DNA of 64,000 nucleotides from the NCBI GenBank assembly GCA_002455425.1, contig DKKT01000065.1, positions 23,025-87,024 on the forward strand. Direction: 5' to 3'. The number at the start of each line of letters is the position of its first letter. The stretch's first letter is position 1. The notes under the pieces were generated by a model, which did no database searches, had not been told where the DNA came from, and saw nothing but the letters and a program-made list of their open reading frames with translations. Shown here one piece after another: positions 23,166 through 32,641 of this stretch. Source of the DNA: Chthonomonas sp. UBA6659. Lineage in GTDB: Bacteria > Armatimonadota > Fimbriimonadia > Fimbriimonadales > Fimbriimonadaceae. Both the position numbers and the translations under genes were made by a program.

Positions 23166-24506
23166 TCAGAAAAGTCCATTCAATTTTCCGGTACTGTCTC
23201 CAAGTTTTTCGACCCGGACCCCGACTCGGTCCAGCATCGAAAGGAAGAGGTTCGTCATCGGCGTGTTCTGCGGGTAGACGACGTGTTGTCCGCCCGTCTT
23301 GATCGCGCCGCCGCCCCCGCCCGCGAGCAGGATGGGGAGATCGTCGTGATTGTGCCGATTTCCATCGCTGATCCCGGCTCCATAGACGAGCATCGTGTTA
23401 TCGAGCAGGGAGCCTCCGACGTCGTCGGTCGCGCGCATCTTTTCAAGCACGTAAGCCAACTGCTGGACGTGGAACGTGTCGATCCGGCGCTTCTTTTCCA
23501 GCTTATCCTCGTTCCCGCCATGGTGCGAGATGTCATGGTGCCCATCCGAAATCCCGAGCATCCGGTAACTCCGGTTGCTGCCGTCGTTGGCGAGCATGAA
23601 GGTGCACACGCGGGTCATGTCGGCTTGGAAAGCCAAGATCATCATATCGCCGAGCAGGCGGATATGCTCGCCATAGTCGCTCGGAACGCCCTTGGGAGCG
23701 GTGACCCCGGCTGCGGCGTGAAGCGCAGCTTCACTCTCGGCCTTCTCCAAACGGACCTCGATCTCACGCACGGCGACGAAGTACTCGTCGAGCTTCTGGC
23801 GGTCTCGTGCGCCGAGTTTCGCCTTAAGCCGCTCGGCGTCGTCGAGGATGAAGTCGAGGACGCTCAGGCGATCTGCCCTCCGCCGCATCCGGCTTTCGGC
23901 CTCCTCTCGGAAGTCTTCCGATCCGAAGAGGCGTTCGAACACGAGCCGAGGATTGACCTCCTTCGCGACCGGCGTCGACTCCGAAGCCCAAGCGATGTTC
24001 GAAGAGTAGGCGCAGCTGTAGCCGCTATCGCAGTCGCCGGCCTGGGCACCCCGCTCGCACCCGATCTCCAAGGATGCGAACCGCGTCTCCCGACCGATCT
24101 CGCGCGCCGCGATCTGGTCGGCTGAAACGCCGTTCCGGATGTCGGAACCGGCTGTTTTCTTGACATGAACCCCGGTGAGCCATGTCGCGGTCGACCGCGC
24201 GTGATCGCCGGGGCCATCCCCGAGCGCGGCAGCGTTGTTTTGGGCCAGCCCGGTGAGAACCGAGACCGCACCCTTGACGCCCTCCAGCGGTGCGAGAATC
24301 TGCGGCAACGCCGCCAACGGACCCGCGGCGGCCGGTGTCCACGACGCCATGTTCACCCCGTTCGGCACAAACATGAACGCCATCCGCACGGGCCGGACCG
24401 GGGCCGACTGGGCGAGAGCGCTCAACGGCAACATGCCCTCCAGCATCGGAAGGGCGACGGCGGCTCCGAGGCCGCGGAGGAAGGTGCGTCGAGGAATCGG
24501 GTTCAT
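23166..24506 (-). CDS. DUF1552 secreted protein (PSCyt-associated)
   Basis: A 446-residue protein. The N-terminus PRRTFLRGLGAAVALPMLEGM is a Tat-like signal, and MAFMFVPNGVNMASWTP is the standard DUF1552 opening. The family is always found with DUF1592-type cytochromes in Planctomycetes, Verrucomicrobia, Acidobacteria and Armatimonadota. Its fold is related to DUF1501/alkaline-phosphatase-like proteins, but no activity is established. Its ATG overlaps the stop of the DUF1592 gene (ATGA), so the two are made together. It has four cysteines clustered near residue 145-165 (GCERGAQAGDCDSGYSC). Confidence 0.92.
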   Translation of the reverse strand: MNPIPRRTFLRGLGAAVALPMLEGMLPLSALAQSAPVRPVRMAFMFVPNGVNMASWTPAAAGPLAALPQILAPLEGVKGAVSVLTGLAQNNAAALGDGPGDHARSTATWLTGVHVKKTAGSDIRNGVSADQIAAREIGRETRFASLEIGCERGAQAGDCDSGYSCAYSSNIAWASESTPVAKEVNPRLVFERLFGSEDFREEAESRMRRRADRLSVLDFILDDAERLKAKLGARDRQKLDEYFVAVREIEVRLEKAESEAALHAAAGVTAPKGVPSDYGEHIRLLGDMMILAFQADMTRVCTFMLANDGSNRSYRMLGISDGHHDISHHGGNEDKLEKKRRIDTFHVQQLAYVLEKMRATDDVGGSLLDNTMLVYGAGISDGNRHNHDDLPILLAGGGGGAIKTGGQHVVYPQNTPMTNLFLSMLDRVGVRVEKLGDSTGKLNGLF

Positions 24507-26779
24507 CGCTTGGTGGGGCCTCCATCGCCCCGTCGTTTCAAAAAGGCGTCGCTCCTCACGATCGACTTGACCAGAAAGGAGAATCGGTAGTTCTGCTTGG
24601 CGAGGGCGGTCGCTATCTTGTCGATCGTCGGATCGTCACCCGCGCTCGGGCCTCGTCCGAGCGCGTAGGTCATCAGCTTCTCGGTGAGGCACCGCACGAA
24701 CTCGGGCTTCCGGCCCATCAGCACCTTCCGCAGAGCCTCAGGCCCCTGGAACTTTGTTCCATCTGCGAGGACGCCGGTATCGTCGATCGGTTCCCCTTCG
24801 TCCTGGGTCCGCCGCCGACCGATCGGGTCGAACGACTCAAGACCAAAACCGATCGGATCCATCCGGGCATGGCACGAGGCGCAGTTCGGATCCTTTCGAT
24901 GTTGCTCAAGGCGCTCGCGAACGGTCTTGCCCCGCACCGCGTCCCCGGCTTCGGCGAGCGTGCCCGCTCCCGGAGGCGGCGGGGGCGGCGGGGCCCCGAG
25001 AAGGTTCTCGAGGACCCACTTGCCACGCTTGACCGGCGAGGTCCGGTTCGGATTCGAAGTGACGGTGAGTACCGAGGCATGGGTGAGGATGCCACCACGG
25101 ACGGTCCCGGACAGTGTGACCCGACGGAACTCCCGCCCCGCCACACCCGGAATCCCATAGAGCTGGGCGAGGGGCTCATTCAGGAACGTCCAGTCGGCGT
25201 CGAGAAACTCGAGCACCGAGCGGTCCTCGGCGACGACCGCACCGAAGAATCGCTGGGTCTCCTCCGCCATGTCGATACGGAGGCGATCGTCGAACTCTGG
25301 GAACAGGGTCGGATCAGGCGTCGCGGTCGTGAGCTTCCGCAGTTCGAGCCACTGCATCGCGAAGTTTTCGGCGAGGGCCGAGGCCTTCGGGTCGCGAAGC
25401 ATCCGGTCGACCTCGGCATCCAGCGCTTTCGGATCGGCAAGCTTGCCCGACTTCGCGAGCGCGAAAAGCCGATCGTCCGGCATCGTGCTCCAGAGGAAAT
25501 AGCTGAGCCGGGTCGCGATCTCATAGCCGTTCAGTTCCCGCGTCTTGGCATCGGTTGGCTCGGCCCGGAACAGGAACGAGGGCGACGCGAGCACCGCCGT
25601 CACGCCGAGGCGGACGCCCTCCTCGAAGGTGCCTTGCCTCGCCTTCACCTTCTCCGTCAAGGCGACCAGGCCGTCGATCTCGGCCCTTGTCGCGGGCCGC
25701 CGGAACGCGCGGCTCGCAAACTTTCCGAGGACCTCTGCCATCGGGCCGGCCCATTGGTCCCGGGAGCCCGGGGTCGTGATGATCCGAGTGTGGCTTGGCG
25801 GCAACGTACGCGGCCCGATCGGCCCTTCGATCTCGACCCAATCGACGGCCAGATTTCGGTCACGCTGTTTGGGATCGGCTGCGTTCGGCATGTAATAGTC
25901 GTTCGTGAAGCCGACCGATATCCGCCGTCTTCCGGGACCGTCGACGCGAAACGGCAGTTCGACGACCGTCGGATGGCCCTCGGTGGCGGCGACCGTGAAC
26001 GTCTCGATCACCTTGCCATCGACCGCCACCGCCATACGGCACGGATCGGGCCCGGCTTGCTGGCCCCAGGCCTGGACCTTGATCCGGTAGTTGCCGACTT
26101 CCCGGATGTCGAAAGCGGCCCCGGTCGAGCCGTTGGAAGTGAACCAGCGGCCCCCGCTGTCGCCGGCTCGATTTCCCTGGGTGTCGGGCATCTCTCCGGC
26201 ATCGACTCGGACCAACAACGGCTTTGCACTTGCGATCGCCAGCTGGGCGATCTTCTCCGCCGCATCGAGGTACTTCTCCATGAGGAGCGGACTGAGGGAG
26301 AGGACGTCCCCGATCGAATCGAAACCGTAGCCCACGTCGTCGGACGGAAAGTCGTCGCCCGGGCGAAAGCTCACGCCCACGAGGTCGCGGATCGTGTTGT
26401 TGTATTCGGTCCGGTTCAGCCTGCGCAAGGTGACGCGGCCCGGGTCCGAGCCGGGAGTCGCGGGGGCAGATTCCAAGCCCGCGATGAGCGTCTTCCGCTC
26501 GGCTGGAGTGAGCTGCTTTGCGCCTGAGGGTGGCATCGTTCCCGACGAGACGTTGCGGGCGGCACGGGTCAGGAGCGACGCGTGCGCACGCGGATCACGG
26601 ATCGCGTCGAAGGCAACTCCGCCGGCGGGGCTCTTTCCGGAGTGGCAGGGAACGCAGTACTTTTTCAGGAGCGGGGCCGCATCGGCGTCGAATCGGCTTC
26701 GCCGTTCCGGGGCTTGAGGCGCATAGGCCATCCCCAAGGCGAGCAGTCCGAGGGCGGGCAAAGGAGTCCACCGGATCAA
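24503..26779 (-). CDS. DUF1592/DUF1588/DUF1585 secreted haem-binding protein (PSCyt type)
   Basis: A 758-residue exported protein. A hydrophobic N-terminus is followed by a haem c motif CVPCHSG near residue 42 (PSCyt1-like domain). Next come DUF1587 (LNRTEYNNTIRDLVGV), DUF1595/DUF1592 (RAFRRPATRAEIDGL; LNEPLAQLYGIPG), DUF1588 with HASVLTVTSNPNRTSPVKRGKWVLENLLG, then a second CASCHARMDPIGFGLE motif, and DUF1585 at the end. A putative carbohydrate-binding insert sits around 190-300. These proteins are thought to work in periplasmic polysaccharide or sulfate-ester metabolism, but no reaction is proven. The start is TTG with GAGGAAGG upstream. It is first in a two-gene operon with DUF1552. Confidence 0.92.
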   Translation of the reverse strand: MIRWTPLPALGLLALGMAYAPQAPERRSRFDADAAPLLKKYCVPCHSGKSPAGGVAFDAIRDPRAHASLLTRAARNVSSGTMPPSGAKQLTPAERKTLIAGLESAPATPGSDPGRVTLRRLNRTEYNNTIRDLVGVSFRPGDDFPSDDVGYGFDSIGDVLSLSPLLMEKYLDAAEKIAQLAIASAKPLLVRVDAGEMPDTQGNRAGDSGGRWFTSNGSTGAAFDIREVGNYRIKVQAWGQQAGPDPCRMAVAVDGKVIETFTVAATEGHPTVVELPFRVDGPGRRRISVGFTNDYYMPNAADPKQRDRNLAVDWVEIEGPIGPRTLPPSHTRIITTPGSRDQWAGPMAEVLGKFASRAFRRPATRAEIDGLVALTEKVKARQGTFEEGVRLGVTAVLASPSFLFRAEPTDAKTRELNGYEIATRLSYFLWSTMPDDRLFALAKSGKLADPKALDAEVDRMLRDPKASALAENFAMQWLELRKLTTATPDPTLFPEFDDRLRIDMAEETQRFFGAVVAEDRSVLEFLDADWTFLNEPLAQLYGIPGVAGREFRRVTLSGTVRGGILTHASVLTVTSNPNRTSPVKRGKWVLENLLGAPPPPPPPGAGTLAEAGDAVRGKTVRERLEQHRKDPNCASCHARMDPIGFGLESFDPIGRRRTQDEGEPIDDTGVLADGTKFQGPEALRKVLMGRKPEFVRCLTEKLMTYALGRGPSAGDDPTIDKIATALAKQNYRFSFLVKSIVRSDAFLKRRGDGGPTKR

Positions 26780-26923
26780 CTTCGGCCAACCTTCCTCGCA
26801 TCCATGAGGCTATTGTACGACGGCGGAAGCGAGAACCCGAGAGCGACTCGCAAATTTGCCAGTAACCGCGGTTTCACATGAGCTGGAACCCTAGATTCGT
26901 CCATCGGTGCTGCAGTTCATCGC

Positions 26924-26929
26924 TATACT
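26924..26929 (+). promoter_or_regulatory. -10 hexamer TATACT for the propeller-dockerin gene at 27001
   Basis: TATACT lies 71 nt upstream of the ATG, leaving a leader with an AAGGAG ribosome binding site. The paralogue at 50237 has the same hexamer with a similar leader. Confidence 0.45.
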
Positions 26930-27000
26930 ATCGGCACAGGGTGCCCCGAGTGGGTCCAAAGATTCCCTTGGTTCTCAACCTTGGAGAAGGAGTATTGCTG

Positions 27001-29328
27001 ATGTGGTTTCCTCGCAAACTTGTAGTTTCGCTACTTGCTCTTTGTCCGATGGCGGCTCTCGCCGACATGATGGCGGTCGATTTTGCCGGGCGCACTTACC
27101 GTATCGACGCGTCGGGGCGCGGCCAACTGATCCCGAATGCACCGTCGCCAGCCTTTAATAGTCTTGCCGTCAGCGACACCGGTCGCATGTACAGCGTGGG
27201 CAACAATCGGGTTTACCAACTCGACCCGGACACGGGCGATTTCTTCACATCGGTCGCGCTTTCGATCGCGGCCGACGTCCGGGGTCTGACCTGGAATCTG
27301 GGGGAGCTATGGGCGATCCAGAACGGTGCGCCGGATCGCCTCGTGCGCATCAACCCCAACAACGGCAACCTTGTCGTCGTCGGTAACACTGGGTTCACGG
27401 ACTTGCAGAGCCTCGCGGTCTTCAATTCGACGCTATACTCGTGGAGCCTGCTCTCCGGATTGGTCTCGGTCAACTCGGCTACCGGGTTGGCGACGGATGT
27501 CAATGCGGGTGTCGGCGGTGGCAACATCCAAGCGATGGAGACCGATAACGACGGTCGCTTGATCGGGTACCTGAATCCCAACTTCTATCAGATAAGAACG
27601 GACGGCACGCGGGTCGCGTTGCCGGGCACGTTCAGCGCAGACATCCGCGGAATTGCGCCGATCAAACGGTTCGAGAAAATGGTCGGATACGGAACGGCCG
27701 ACGAGTACGAGTTCGATTCGGCCGACAAGTACAAGACGAGAGGTCCGTATGGTGCCACGGTGGCGGCTGCCGCGACGGGCCCGGACGGGAGCCATTACAT
27801 TGCGTTCAGTACGGGCGACGTCGTGAAGGAAGAGCCGAACAGCAACTTGCGCTTTGCGGTGGGCAACCCCGGATTCCAGGTCCGCGCGATGACGTTTCGA
27901 CTGGGCGTGCTCTTTGCGGCACGTAACAACGCGGGCAACGACAACATCTACACGCTCGACACGACCAATATGAGCCCCACGTTTGTGGGTAGCTCGGGGC
28001 AGGCGGAGGTCGTCGGAATGGCGACCCAGCCAGGGACTAACCAGATCTTCGCATTCGACACGGCCAACGGGCTCTGCACCATGAACGCGGTGACCGGACT
28101 CTGCACTGATGTCTCGGGGGCCAACCTGGGCAACGCGCAGATTCAGTCTCTCGAGTTCTATGAATCAGGGGTGCTTCGTGGGGCGGGTTTTGGATACTGG
28201 GACATCATCCCGACGACGGGGGCTTTGAGCCTGATTCAGGGCCTTCCGACCGGTATGGGAGGGCTTTGCCTCCTTCGCAAGCCCGGCACCATGTACGCGG
28301 TCGACTGGGCTTCGTCCGCGCTCCTCAAGGTCGACATGCGAACCGGGACCGGGAACCTTGTGTTTGGCTTCGGCGGCGACCCGAACTCGATGACCATGGG
28401 CGGCGATGGTCGGCTGTACATCGGGACAATAGGCCCGACCATTGGGGTTTTTGATCTGAACACCAACACGATTAGCCCATCCTGGACCTTTGCCGGTCGG
28501 GATTGGAGAGGACTTGCTTGGCTCGGCAACGACCTGTACGGAATCTCCGACGCTGCTCCGAGCGATACGCTTTGGCGGATCAACCCGATCTTTGGGACGT
28601 CGACGCTGGTCGGCAACACAGGATTTGCTCTGATTCAATCGCTGACGACCTCGCCCGACGGCACCATGTACGCCTACGATCTCGGGGCCGGACTCCTGAC
28701 GGTCAATCCCCTCACCGGTGCCGCGACGGACGTGAATCCCGGCGTGGGTGCGGTCCTGATTCAGGGGCTCGAGTTCGGTTTGCTGGATCGCCTTTATGGT
28801 GCCAGGGACGACCTCTACACCCTCAACACGCCGACGGGCTTGAGCACGCTGATCGGTGGGGCCGGGTACTCAGACCTCCGTGGGCTGGGATACGTGCGCG
28901 GTCAAACCCGGGGAGTGATTCGACTCAACGACTTCCCGTTCGGGGATGCTCGAAACGAGATCATCCAGCTCCAAATCCGGAAGGTCGCAGATCCGAGCTG
29001 GGTCTTCGAAATCCACTTCGTGCAGACCGACCAACTCGGCAACTGCGGCCTCACGACCGACGTGGAAGGTCACGTTCAGATCATTGCGAAGGCAAGCCAT
29101 TGGTTGGCAAGGTCTGCCTCGACCTTCCTTAATCGGGGCAGCACCTTCAACTTGGCGCTGACGAACGGCGATCTGGACGGAAACAACGTCATCGATTCCG
29201 ATGATTTCGACATCATCGTCGCCAACTTTGGCGGCGGTCCAACCGGTGACCTCGATGGAAACAATCTGGTCGACTCGGATGACTTCGACATCGTCGTGAA
29301 GAACTTCGGCGACGTCGGCGACCAGTAA
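27001..29328 (+). CDS. Secreted beta-propeller-like protein with C-terminal dockerin-like repeats (copy 1)
   Basis: A 775-residue protein. The signal peptide MWFPRKLVVSLLALCPMAALA precedes a long repetitive region (about 22-640) in which LxxINPxTG, IQSLEF and GLxxxTGLxTLIG recur about every 40-45 residues. This resembles DUF4394/NHL-type propellers. The last 55 residues hold two dockerin-like calcium loops, DLDGNNVIDSDDFDIIV and DLDGNNLVDSDDFDIVV, each with the DxDxNxxxD pattern. The ATG at 27001 is preceded by AAGGAG; the upstream frame is non-coding. The gene at 50237 is a full-length paralogue. No cohesin or anchoring gene is in the window. Function unknown; probably a calcium-dependent surface or matrix protein. 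Confidence 0.85.
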   Translation: MWFPRKLVVSLLALCPMAALADMMAVDFAGRTYRIDASGRGQLIPNAPSPAFNSLAVSDTGRMYSVGNNRVYQLDPDTGDFFTSVALSIAADVRGLTWNLGELWAIQNGAPDRLVRINPNNGNLVVVGNTGFTDLQSLAVFNSTLYSWSLLSGLVSVNSATGLATDVNAGVGGGNIQAMETDNDGRLIGYLNPNFYQIRTDGTRVALPGTFSADIRGIAPIKRFEKMVGYGTADEYEFDSADKYKTRGPYGATVAAAATGPDGSHYIAFSTGDVVKEEPNSNLRFAVGNPGFQVRAMTFRLGVLFAARNNAGNDNIYTLDTTNMSPTFVGSSGQAEVVGMATQPGTNQIFAFDTANGLCTMNAVTGLCTDVSGANLGNAQIQSLEFYESGVLRGAGFGYWDIIPTTGALSLIQGLPTGMGGLCLLRKPGTMYAVDWASSALLKVDMRTGTGNLVFGFGGDPNSMTMGGDGRLYIGTIGPTIGVFDLNTNTISPSWTFAGRDWRGLAWLGNDLYGISDAAPSDTLWRINPIFGTSTLVGNTGFALIQSLTTSPDGTMYAYDLGAGLLTVNPLTGAATDVNPGVGAVLIQGLEFGLLDRLYGARDDLYTLNTPTGLSTLIGGAGYSDLRGLGYVRGQTRGVIRLNDFPFGDARNEIIQLQIRKVADPSWVFEIHFVQTDQLGNCGLTTDVEGHVQIIAKASHWLARSASTFLNRGSTFNLALTNGDLDGNNVIDSDDFDIIVANFGGGPTGDLDGNNLVDSDDFDIVVKNFGDVGDQ

Positions 29329-29340
29329 GGTCCTTCCGAC

Positions 29341-29367
29341 CGGGTGCGGGGCTTCGCCCCGCACCCG
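29341..29367. terminator. GC-rich hairpin after the propeller-dockerin gene
   Basis: A perfect 12-bp stem CGGGTGCGGGGC / GCCCCGCACCCG with a TTC loop, without a following T-run. It sits 12 nt after the stop and 18 nt before the mqnA -10. It may terminate or stabilise the upstream mRNA. Confidence 0.45.
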
Positions 29368-29384
29368 TCTCACGCGGTTATCGG

Positions 29385-29390
29385 TACCCT
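29385..29390 (+). promoter_or_regulatory. -10 hexamer TACCCT, 7 nt before mqnA ATG
   Basis: TACCCT, seven bases, ATG at 29398. It has the same hexamer and spacing as the phyH-like gene. Confidence 0.4.
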
Positions 29391-29397
29391 TACGCGG

Positions 29398-30204
29398 ATG
29401 CCTGCATTCAAGGTCGGCTCCGTTCCCTATGTGAACGCGATCCCCCTCGTCCACGGATTCGAGATGTGGCCAGATTCGAGCCCGGTTGAGGTCGTTTACG
29501 AGGTGCCTTCGGCTTTACCCTCCATGCTCGATGCTCGCCATGTCGACGCGATCCTCGTCTCAAGCATCGAGGCCTTGCGCAAACCTGGCCGGACGATGGC
29601 AGCCGGAATCTGCATCGGGAGCGAAGGACCCGTGGAGAGCGTCCGACTCTTTTCGCAGGTCCCTTTCGCCGAGATTCGAACTTTGGCTCTCGACCAAAGT
29701 TCGATGACCAGCAACGCGCTCGGCATGATCCTGCTGAGCGACCTGTATGGCGCCGAGCCGGCAACCGAGCCGGCTCCTCCGGACCTCATGGGCATGCTTG
29801 ATGCCGCGGACGCCTGCATTCTGATCGGCGACGCTGGAATGACTGCCGACGCCTCGCAACTCCACGTCCTTGACCTCGGTGAGGCATGGACCTGCCTGAC
29901 CGGTCTTCCGTTCGTCTGGGCAGCCTGGATCGGGCGAACCGACCTCGACCCTCGTCTAGCCTTCCACCTCGCGATGGCCGCGCGCGACATCCTCCTCGGC
30001 GACGAGGCCGCGATCCGAGAGTTCGTGCGTCTCGGAGCCGAGCGAACCGGACTCGCCCCGGAAGTCGTCCATCGCTACTACACCCAAACCATGCGCTACC
30101 GTCTCGATGACCGCATGCTCGACGGACTCCGCGAGTTCCAGCGTCGACTGCTCGCGCGCGGCGTTCCCGCCCACCACTTCCCATCGATCGTGCAACCAGG
30201 ATAA
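29398..30204 (+). CDS. mqnA: Chorismate dehydratase, futalosine menaquinone pathway
   Basis: A 268-residue MqnA-family protein with a periplasmic-binding-protein-like fold. It begins [19 protein letters not shown]; the SVxYxNxxP motif is the family signature. [12 protein letters not shown] and [21 protein letters not shown] also match. The enzyme converts chorismate to 3-enolpyruvylbenzoate, the first step of the futalosine route to menaquinone, so this organism probably uses menaquinone made without MenF-MenD. The stop overlaps the queC ATG (TAATG). The ATG at 29398 is chosen from the TACCCT hexamer. Confidence 0.9.
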   Translation: MPAFKVGSVPYVNAIPLVHGFEMWPDSSPVEVVYEVPSALPSMLDARHVDAILVSSIEALRKPGRTMAAGICIGSEGPVESVRLFSQVPFAEIRTLALDQSSMTSNALGMILLSDLYGAEPATEPAPPDLMGMLDAADACILIGDAGMTADASQLHVLDLGEAWTCLTGLPFVWAAWIGRTDLDPRLAFHLAMAARDILLGDEAAIREFVRLGAERTGLAPEVVHRYYTQTMRYRLDDRMLDGLREFQRRLLARGVPAHHFPSIVQPG

Positions 30205-30893
30205 TGGCGAACATGCCCGGCAACGCCGTGATCCTCCTGAGCGGCGGACTCGATTCCGCCACGACCTTGGCTCTTGCGGCCGAGCAGGGCTTTGCCTGTT
30301 ACGCCCTCACCGTACGCTACGGTCAGCGACATGCCGTCGAACTTCAGGCCGCCGAGCGGGTGGCGGCCGCGCTCGGCGTTCGCCGTCACGAAATCGTCGA
30401 TCTCGATCTCCGGGCTTTTGGCGGCTCGGCCCTCACGGCGGAGATCGACGTCCCGAAGGATCGCACGGTGGCGGCGATGACGGAGGAGATTCCGGTAACG
30501 TACGTCCCCGCCCGGAACACGATTTTTCTCGCGCTCGCGCTAGCGTGGGCGGAGACGCTACCGGCGTATGACCTCTTCGTTGGCGTGAATGCGGTCGACT
30601 ACAGCGGGTATCCGGATTGTCGGCCGGCGTTCATCGAGGCATTCGGGCACCTGGCAAACGTCGCGACGAAGGCAGGCATCGAGGACGGCCGGTTCCGGAT
30701 TCACGCACCGCTCATCGACCTCAGCAAGACCGAGATCATCCGCGAAGGGCTCCGGCTCGGTGTCGACTACGGCCTTACGCACTCGTGCTACGATCCGGAC
30801 CCGAGCGGCCGCCCGTGCGAACGCTGCGATTCCTGTCATATCCGCGCGGAGGCGTTCGCGGCGCTGGGCACCGTCGACCCGGCACGCGTTTAG
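30204..30893 (+). CDS. queC: 7-cyano-7-deazaguanine synthase
   Basis: A 229-residue enzyme that makes preQ0 from carboxy-deazaguanine with ATP and ammonia, for queuosine in tRNA. It has the ATP pyrophosphatase loop [15 protein letters not shown], the [11 protein letters not shown] segment, [12 protein letters not shown], and a four-cysteine zinc site SCYDP...[11 protein letters not shown] 30204 overlaps the mqnA stop. An alternative start at 30213 has GATAAT seven bases upstream, so the gene may also be transcribed on its own as a leaderless message. It shares a TTAG stop/stop overlap with the convergent gene. Confidence 0.94.
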   Translation: MANMPGNAVILLSGGLDSATTLALAAEQGFACYALTVRYGQRHAVELQAAERVAAALGVRRHEIVDLDLRAFGGSALTAEIDVPKDRTVAAMTEEIPVTYVPARNTIFLALALAWAETLPAYDLFVGVNAVDYSGYPDCRPAFIEAFGHLANVATKAGIEDGRFRIHAPLIDLSKTEIIREGLRLGVDYGLTHSCYDPDPSGRPCERCDSCHIRAEAFAALGTVDPARV

Positions 30894-32590
30894 GCCGCTC
30901 GGACGCCGGCGTCGCTGAGGTCGAACACGACTTCCAGCGGCGTCTTCGACCCCAAGTCGACGGTCGCCGCCGTCCAGGTCGCTCCGAGGCGCTGGACCGT
31001 CTGAGTCGCCGTCTTGAACCCCTTCGCCGTTGCCTGGGCGCCTCCTCCGAGGAACAGAAGGGTGAGGCCGTCGAGGTCGTCTTCCGCGATCAACTTGATC
31101 CCGGCTCGCGGAGCATCGAACCAGGAGCTCTGGCGCAAGGTTCGGCGCAGGCGCTCGCGAATTTGGAGCGATCCGGCGAGAACCGTCTCCAACCGAAACT
31201 GCCGCGCGGCCGTCACAAAACCCCGAATACCCACGCTCGCCGCTTGGCTTCGGCTCAAGTCGGTTTGCACCGCGACGTGGAGGCAACCGTGGCGAGTGGC
31301 CACCCGTTCCGCGAGCGTCGGAAGGGCGGTCTCCGGAGTGACGACCCCCGGCTGGAAGCCGACATAGGGGAGCTCCATAACTTTGCGGGACATGCCATCG
31401 CGCCGCTGCGGGAAGAACGGGTGGCATGTGCCGAACGTGAAACCAGACGTCCCCGGGTGACGTCCGCCCTTCGCGACCGAGATCTTACATCCGGCTGTCT
31501 CCGCGACCTCGTAAAGATGATCATAGCCGTGCCATGCCCCCCCCTCGAATCGAACGACCGGAAGCGACGCGAAGCCACTTGCACGAGCGAGCGCAACATG
31601 GAGAATCTTCAGACGCTCTTCTGCCGACCCACCGCCCTCGGCGGAGGCCAGGAGACCGAGTTCGTGATCGGCGCGTCGGATCGTCCGGTAGGTGTCGAGC
31701 CCATAGCCGGGATGTCCGACGATCCACGACGCGGGACAACCGATCATCGAACATAGATTCGCGAGGTTGGAAAAGCCCTCGGTCGAAAACTCGGGGCAAT
31801 CGACGGTGAGGCATGCGACGCCATCGGCGTTGTCCGGCCATGGCCAGTAGATCACGAATCGCTTCTCGGTACTCTCGATCGTCTCGATGACCTGGCGGAT
31901 GAAGATCTCCTTGACGAGGTCGGCGTGAGGCGTACCGAAGAACGGCGTCGAACACTCGGGCGTGGTCTCTCGATCCTGCTCGAATGAAAAGGGAATCCCG
32001 TCGTCCGCCGTCAGACAACCATCGTCGAGGATCGCCGTGCCGTCGTTCGGACCGATGCCGTCGCACTCGATGGATCGCCCCATCTGAAAAAGCGCACACG
32101 TCGTCCCGACGTGTGGCGCGAAGTAGTACGCGCGGGGTTTGCGCGTCGCCGCGGCTGTCCCGTTTGAAAACGTCACGAGTACCTGACTGTCGGTTGCGTC
32201 GACGTAGACCCCGCCGAGGCTCTTGGCGCTAGGTGCTCCCGTCGGCCAAGCCCGATCCGTCGGCGAGACCGGGCTCAGGGTCTCGGACGCAGGTCGCGCT
32301 CCGCCGGCTCGCGGCGTGACTCCGAGGAGCCTGTCCAACCCCCACGTACTCCCGCTCACCAGGATCGCACCACCCTTTTCTACGTACTCGCCGAGGAGGC
32401 GATCGAATCCGTAGGGAACCTCGCTCACGCCTGCAAGAATGAGGACATCGTAGTCGAAGCGCTTCTTGAAGGTCTCGTGGTTGCCCAACTCATGGGGAAT
32501 CCCCCAGTGCTCGAGGACTTCTCGGTACCAGGAGGCGTAGGGATCGTCGGGGGCGAGGATCAGGGCGACTCGGGCAAGTTCCAAAGACAT
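30890..32590 (-). CDS. Two-domain protein: GATase/ThuA-like N-terminus and polysaccharide-deacetylase-like C-terminus
   Basis: A 566-residue protein without a signal peptide. Residues 1-110 ([25 protein letters not shown], then [12 protein letters not shown] and [10 protein letters not shown]) resemble a class I glutamine-amidotransferase-like flavodoxin fold. From about residue 255, [26 protein letters not shown] and ADHELGLLA resemble a NodB barrel. However, the usual T(F)DD pair is VDC and the HxxxH zinc site is not obvious, so catalysis is doubtful. The role is unknown, perhaps glycan-related. It overlaps queC by 4 nt. A perfect inverted repeat lies 3 nt before the ATG. Confidence 0.6.
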   Translation of the reverse strand: MSLELARVALILAPDDPYASWYREVLEHWGIPHELGNHETFKKRFDYDVLILAGVSEVPYGFDRLLGEYVEKGGAILVSGSTWGLDRLLGVTPRAGGARPASETLSPVSPTDRAWPTGAPSAKSLGGVYVDATDSQVLVTFSNGTAAATRKPRAYYFAPHVGTTCALFQMGRSIECDGIGPNDGTAILDDGCLTADDGIPFSFEQDRETTPECSTPFFGTPHADLVKEIFIRQVIETIESTEKRFVIYWPWPDNADGVACLTVDCPEFSTEGFSNLANLCSMIGCPASWIVGHPGYGLDTYRTIRRADHELGLLASAEGGGSAEERLKILHVALARASGFASLPVVRFEGGAWHGYDHLYEVAETAGCKISVAKGGRHPGTSGFTFGTCHPFFPQRRDGMSRKVMELPYVGFQPGVVTPETALPTLAERVATRHGCLHVAVQTDLSRSQAASVGIRGFVTAARQFRLETVLAGSLQIRERLRRTLRQSSWFDAPRAGIKLIAEDDLDGLTLLFLGGGAQATAKGFKTATQTVQRLGATWTAATVDLGSKTPLEVVFDLSDAGVRAA

Positions 32591-32593
32591 AAA

Positions 32594-32628
32594 GACACCT
32601 GCCTCGAATTTTCGGCGGGGCAGGTGTC
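32594..32628. repeat. Perfect 10-bp inverted repeat just before the ATG at 32590
   Basis: GACACCTGCC (32594-32603) and GGCAGGTGTC (32619-32628) enclose a 15-nt loop. On the minus strand the hairpin ends 3 nt before the start codon, and the AGGTG that could pair with 16S rRNA lies in its arm. It could block translation, act as an operator or end the upstream lipoprotein transcript. Confidence 0.55.
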
Positions 32629-32641
32629 GATGCTCAGGGAG

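Noticed and set aside
24869..26527. 552-codon plus-strand frame opposite DUF1592
   Set aside because: Shadow of a gene with haem motifs and all family domains; Arg/Glu-rich translation.
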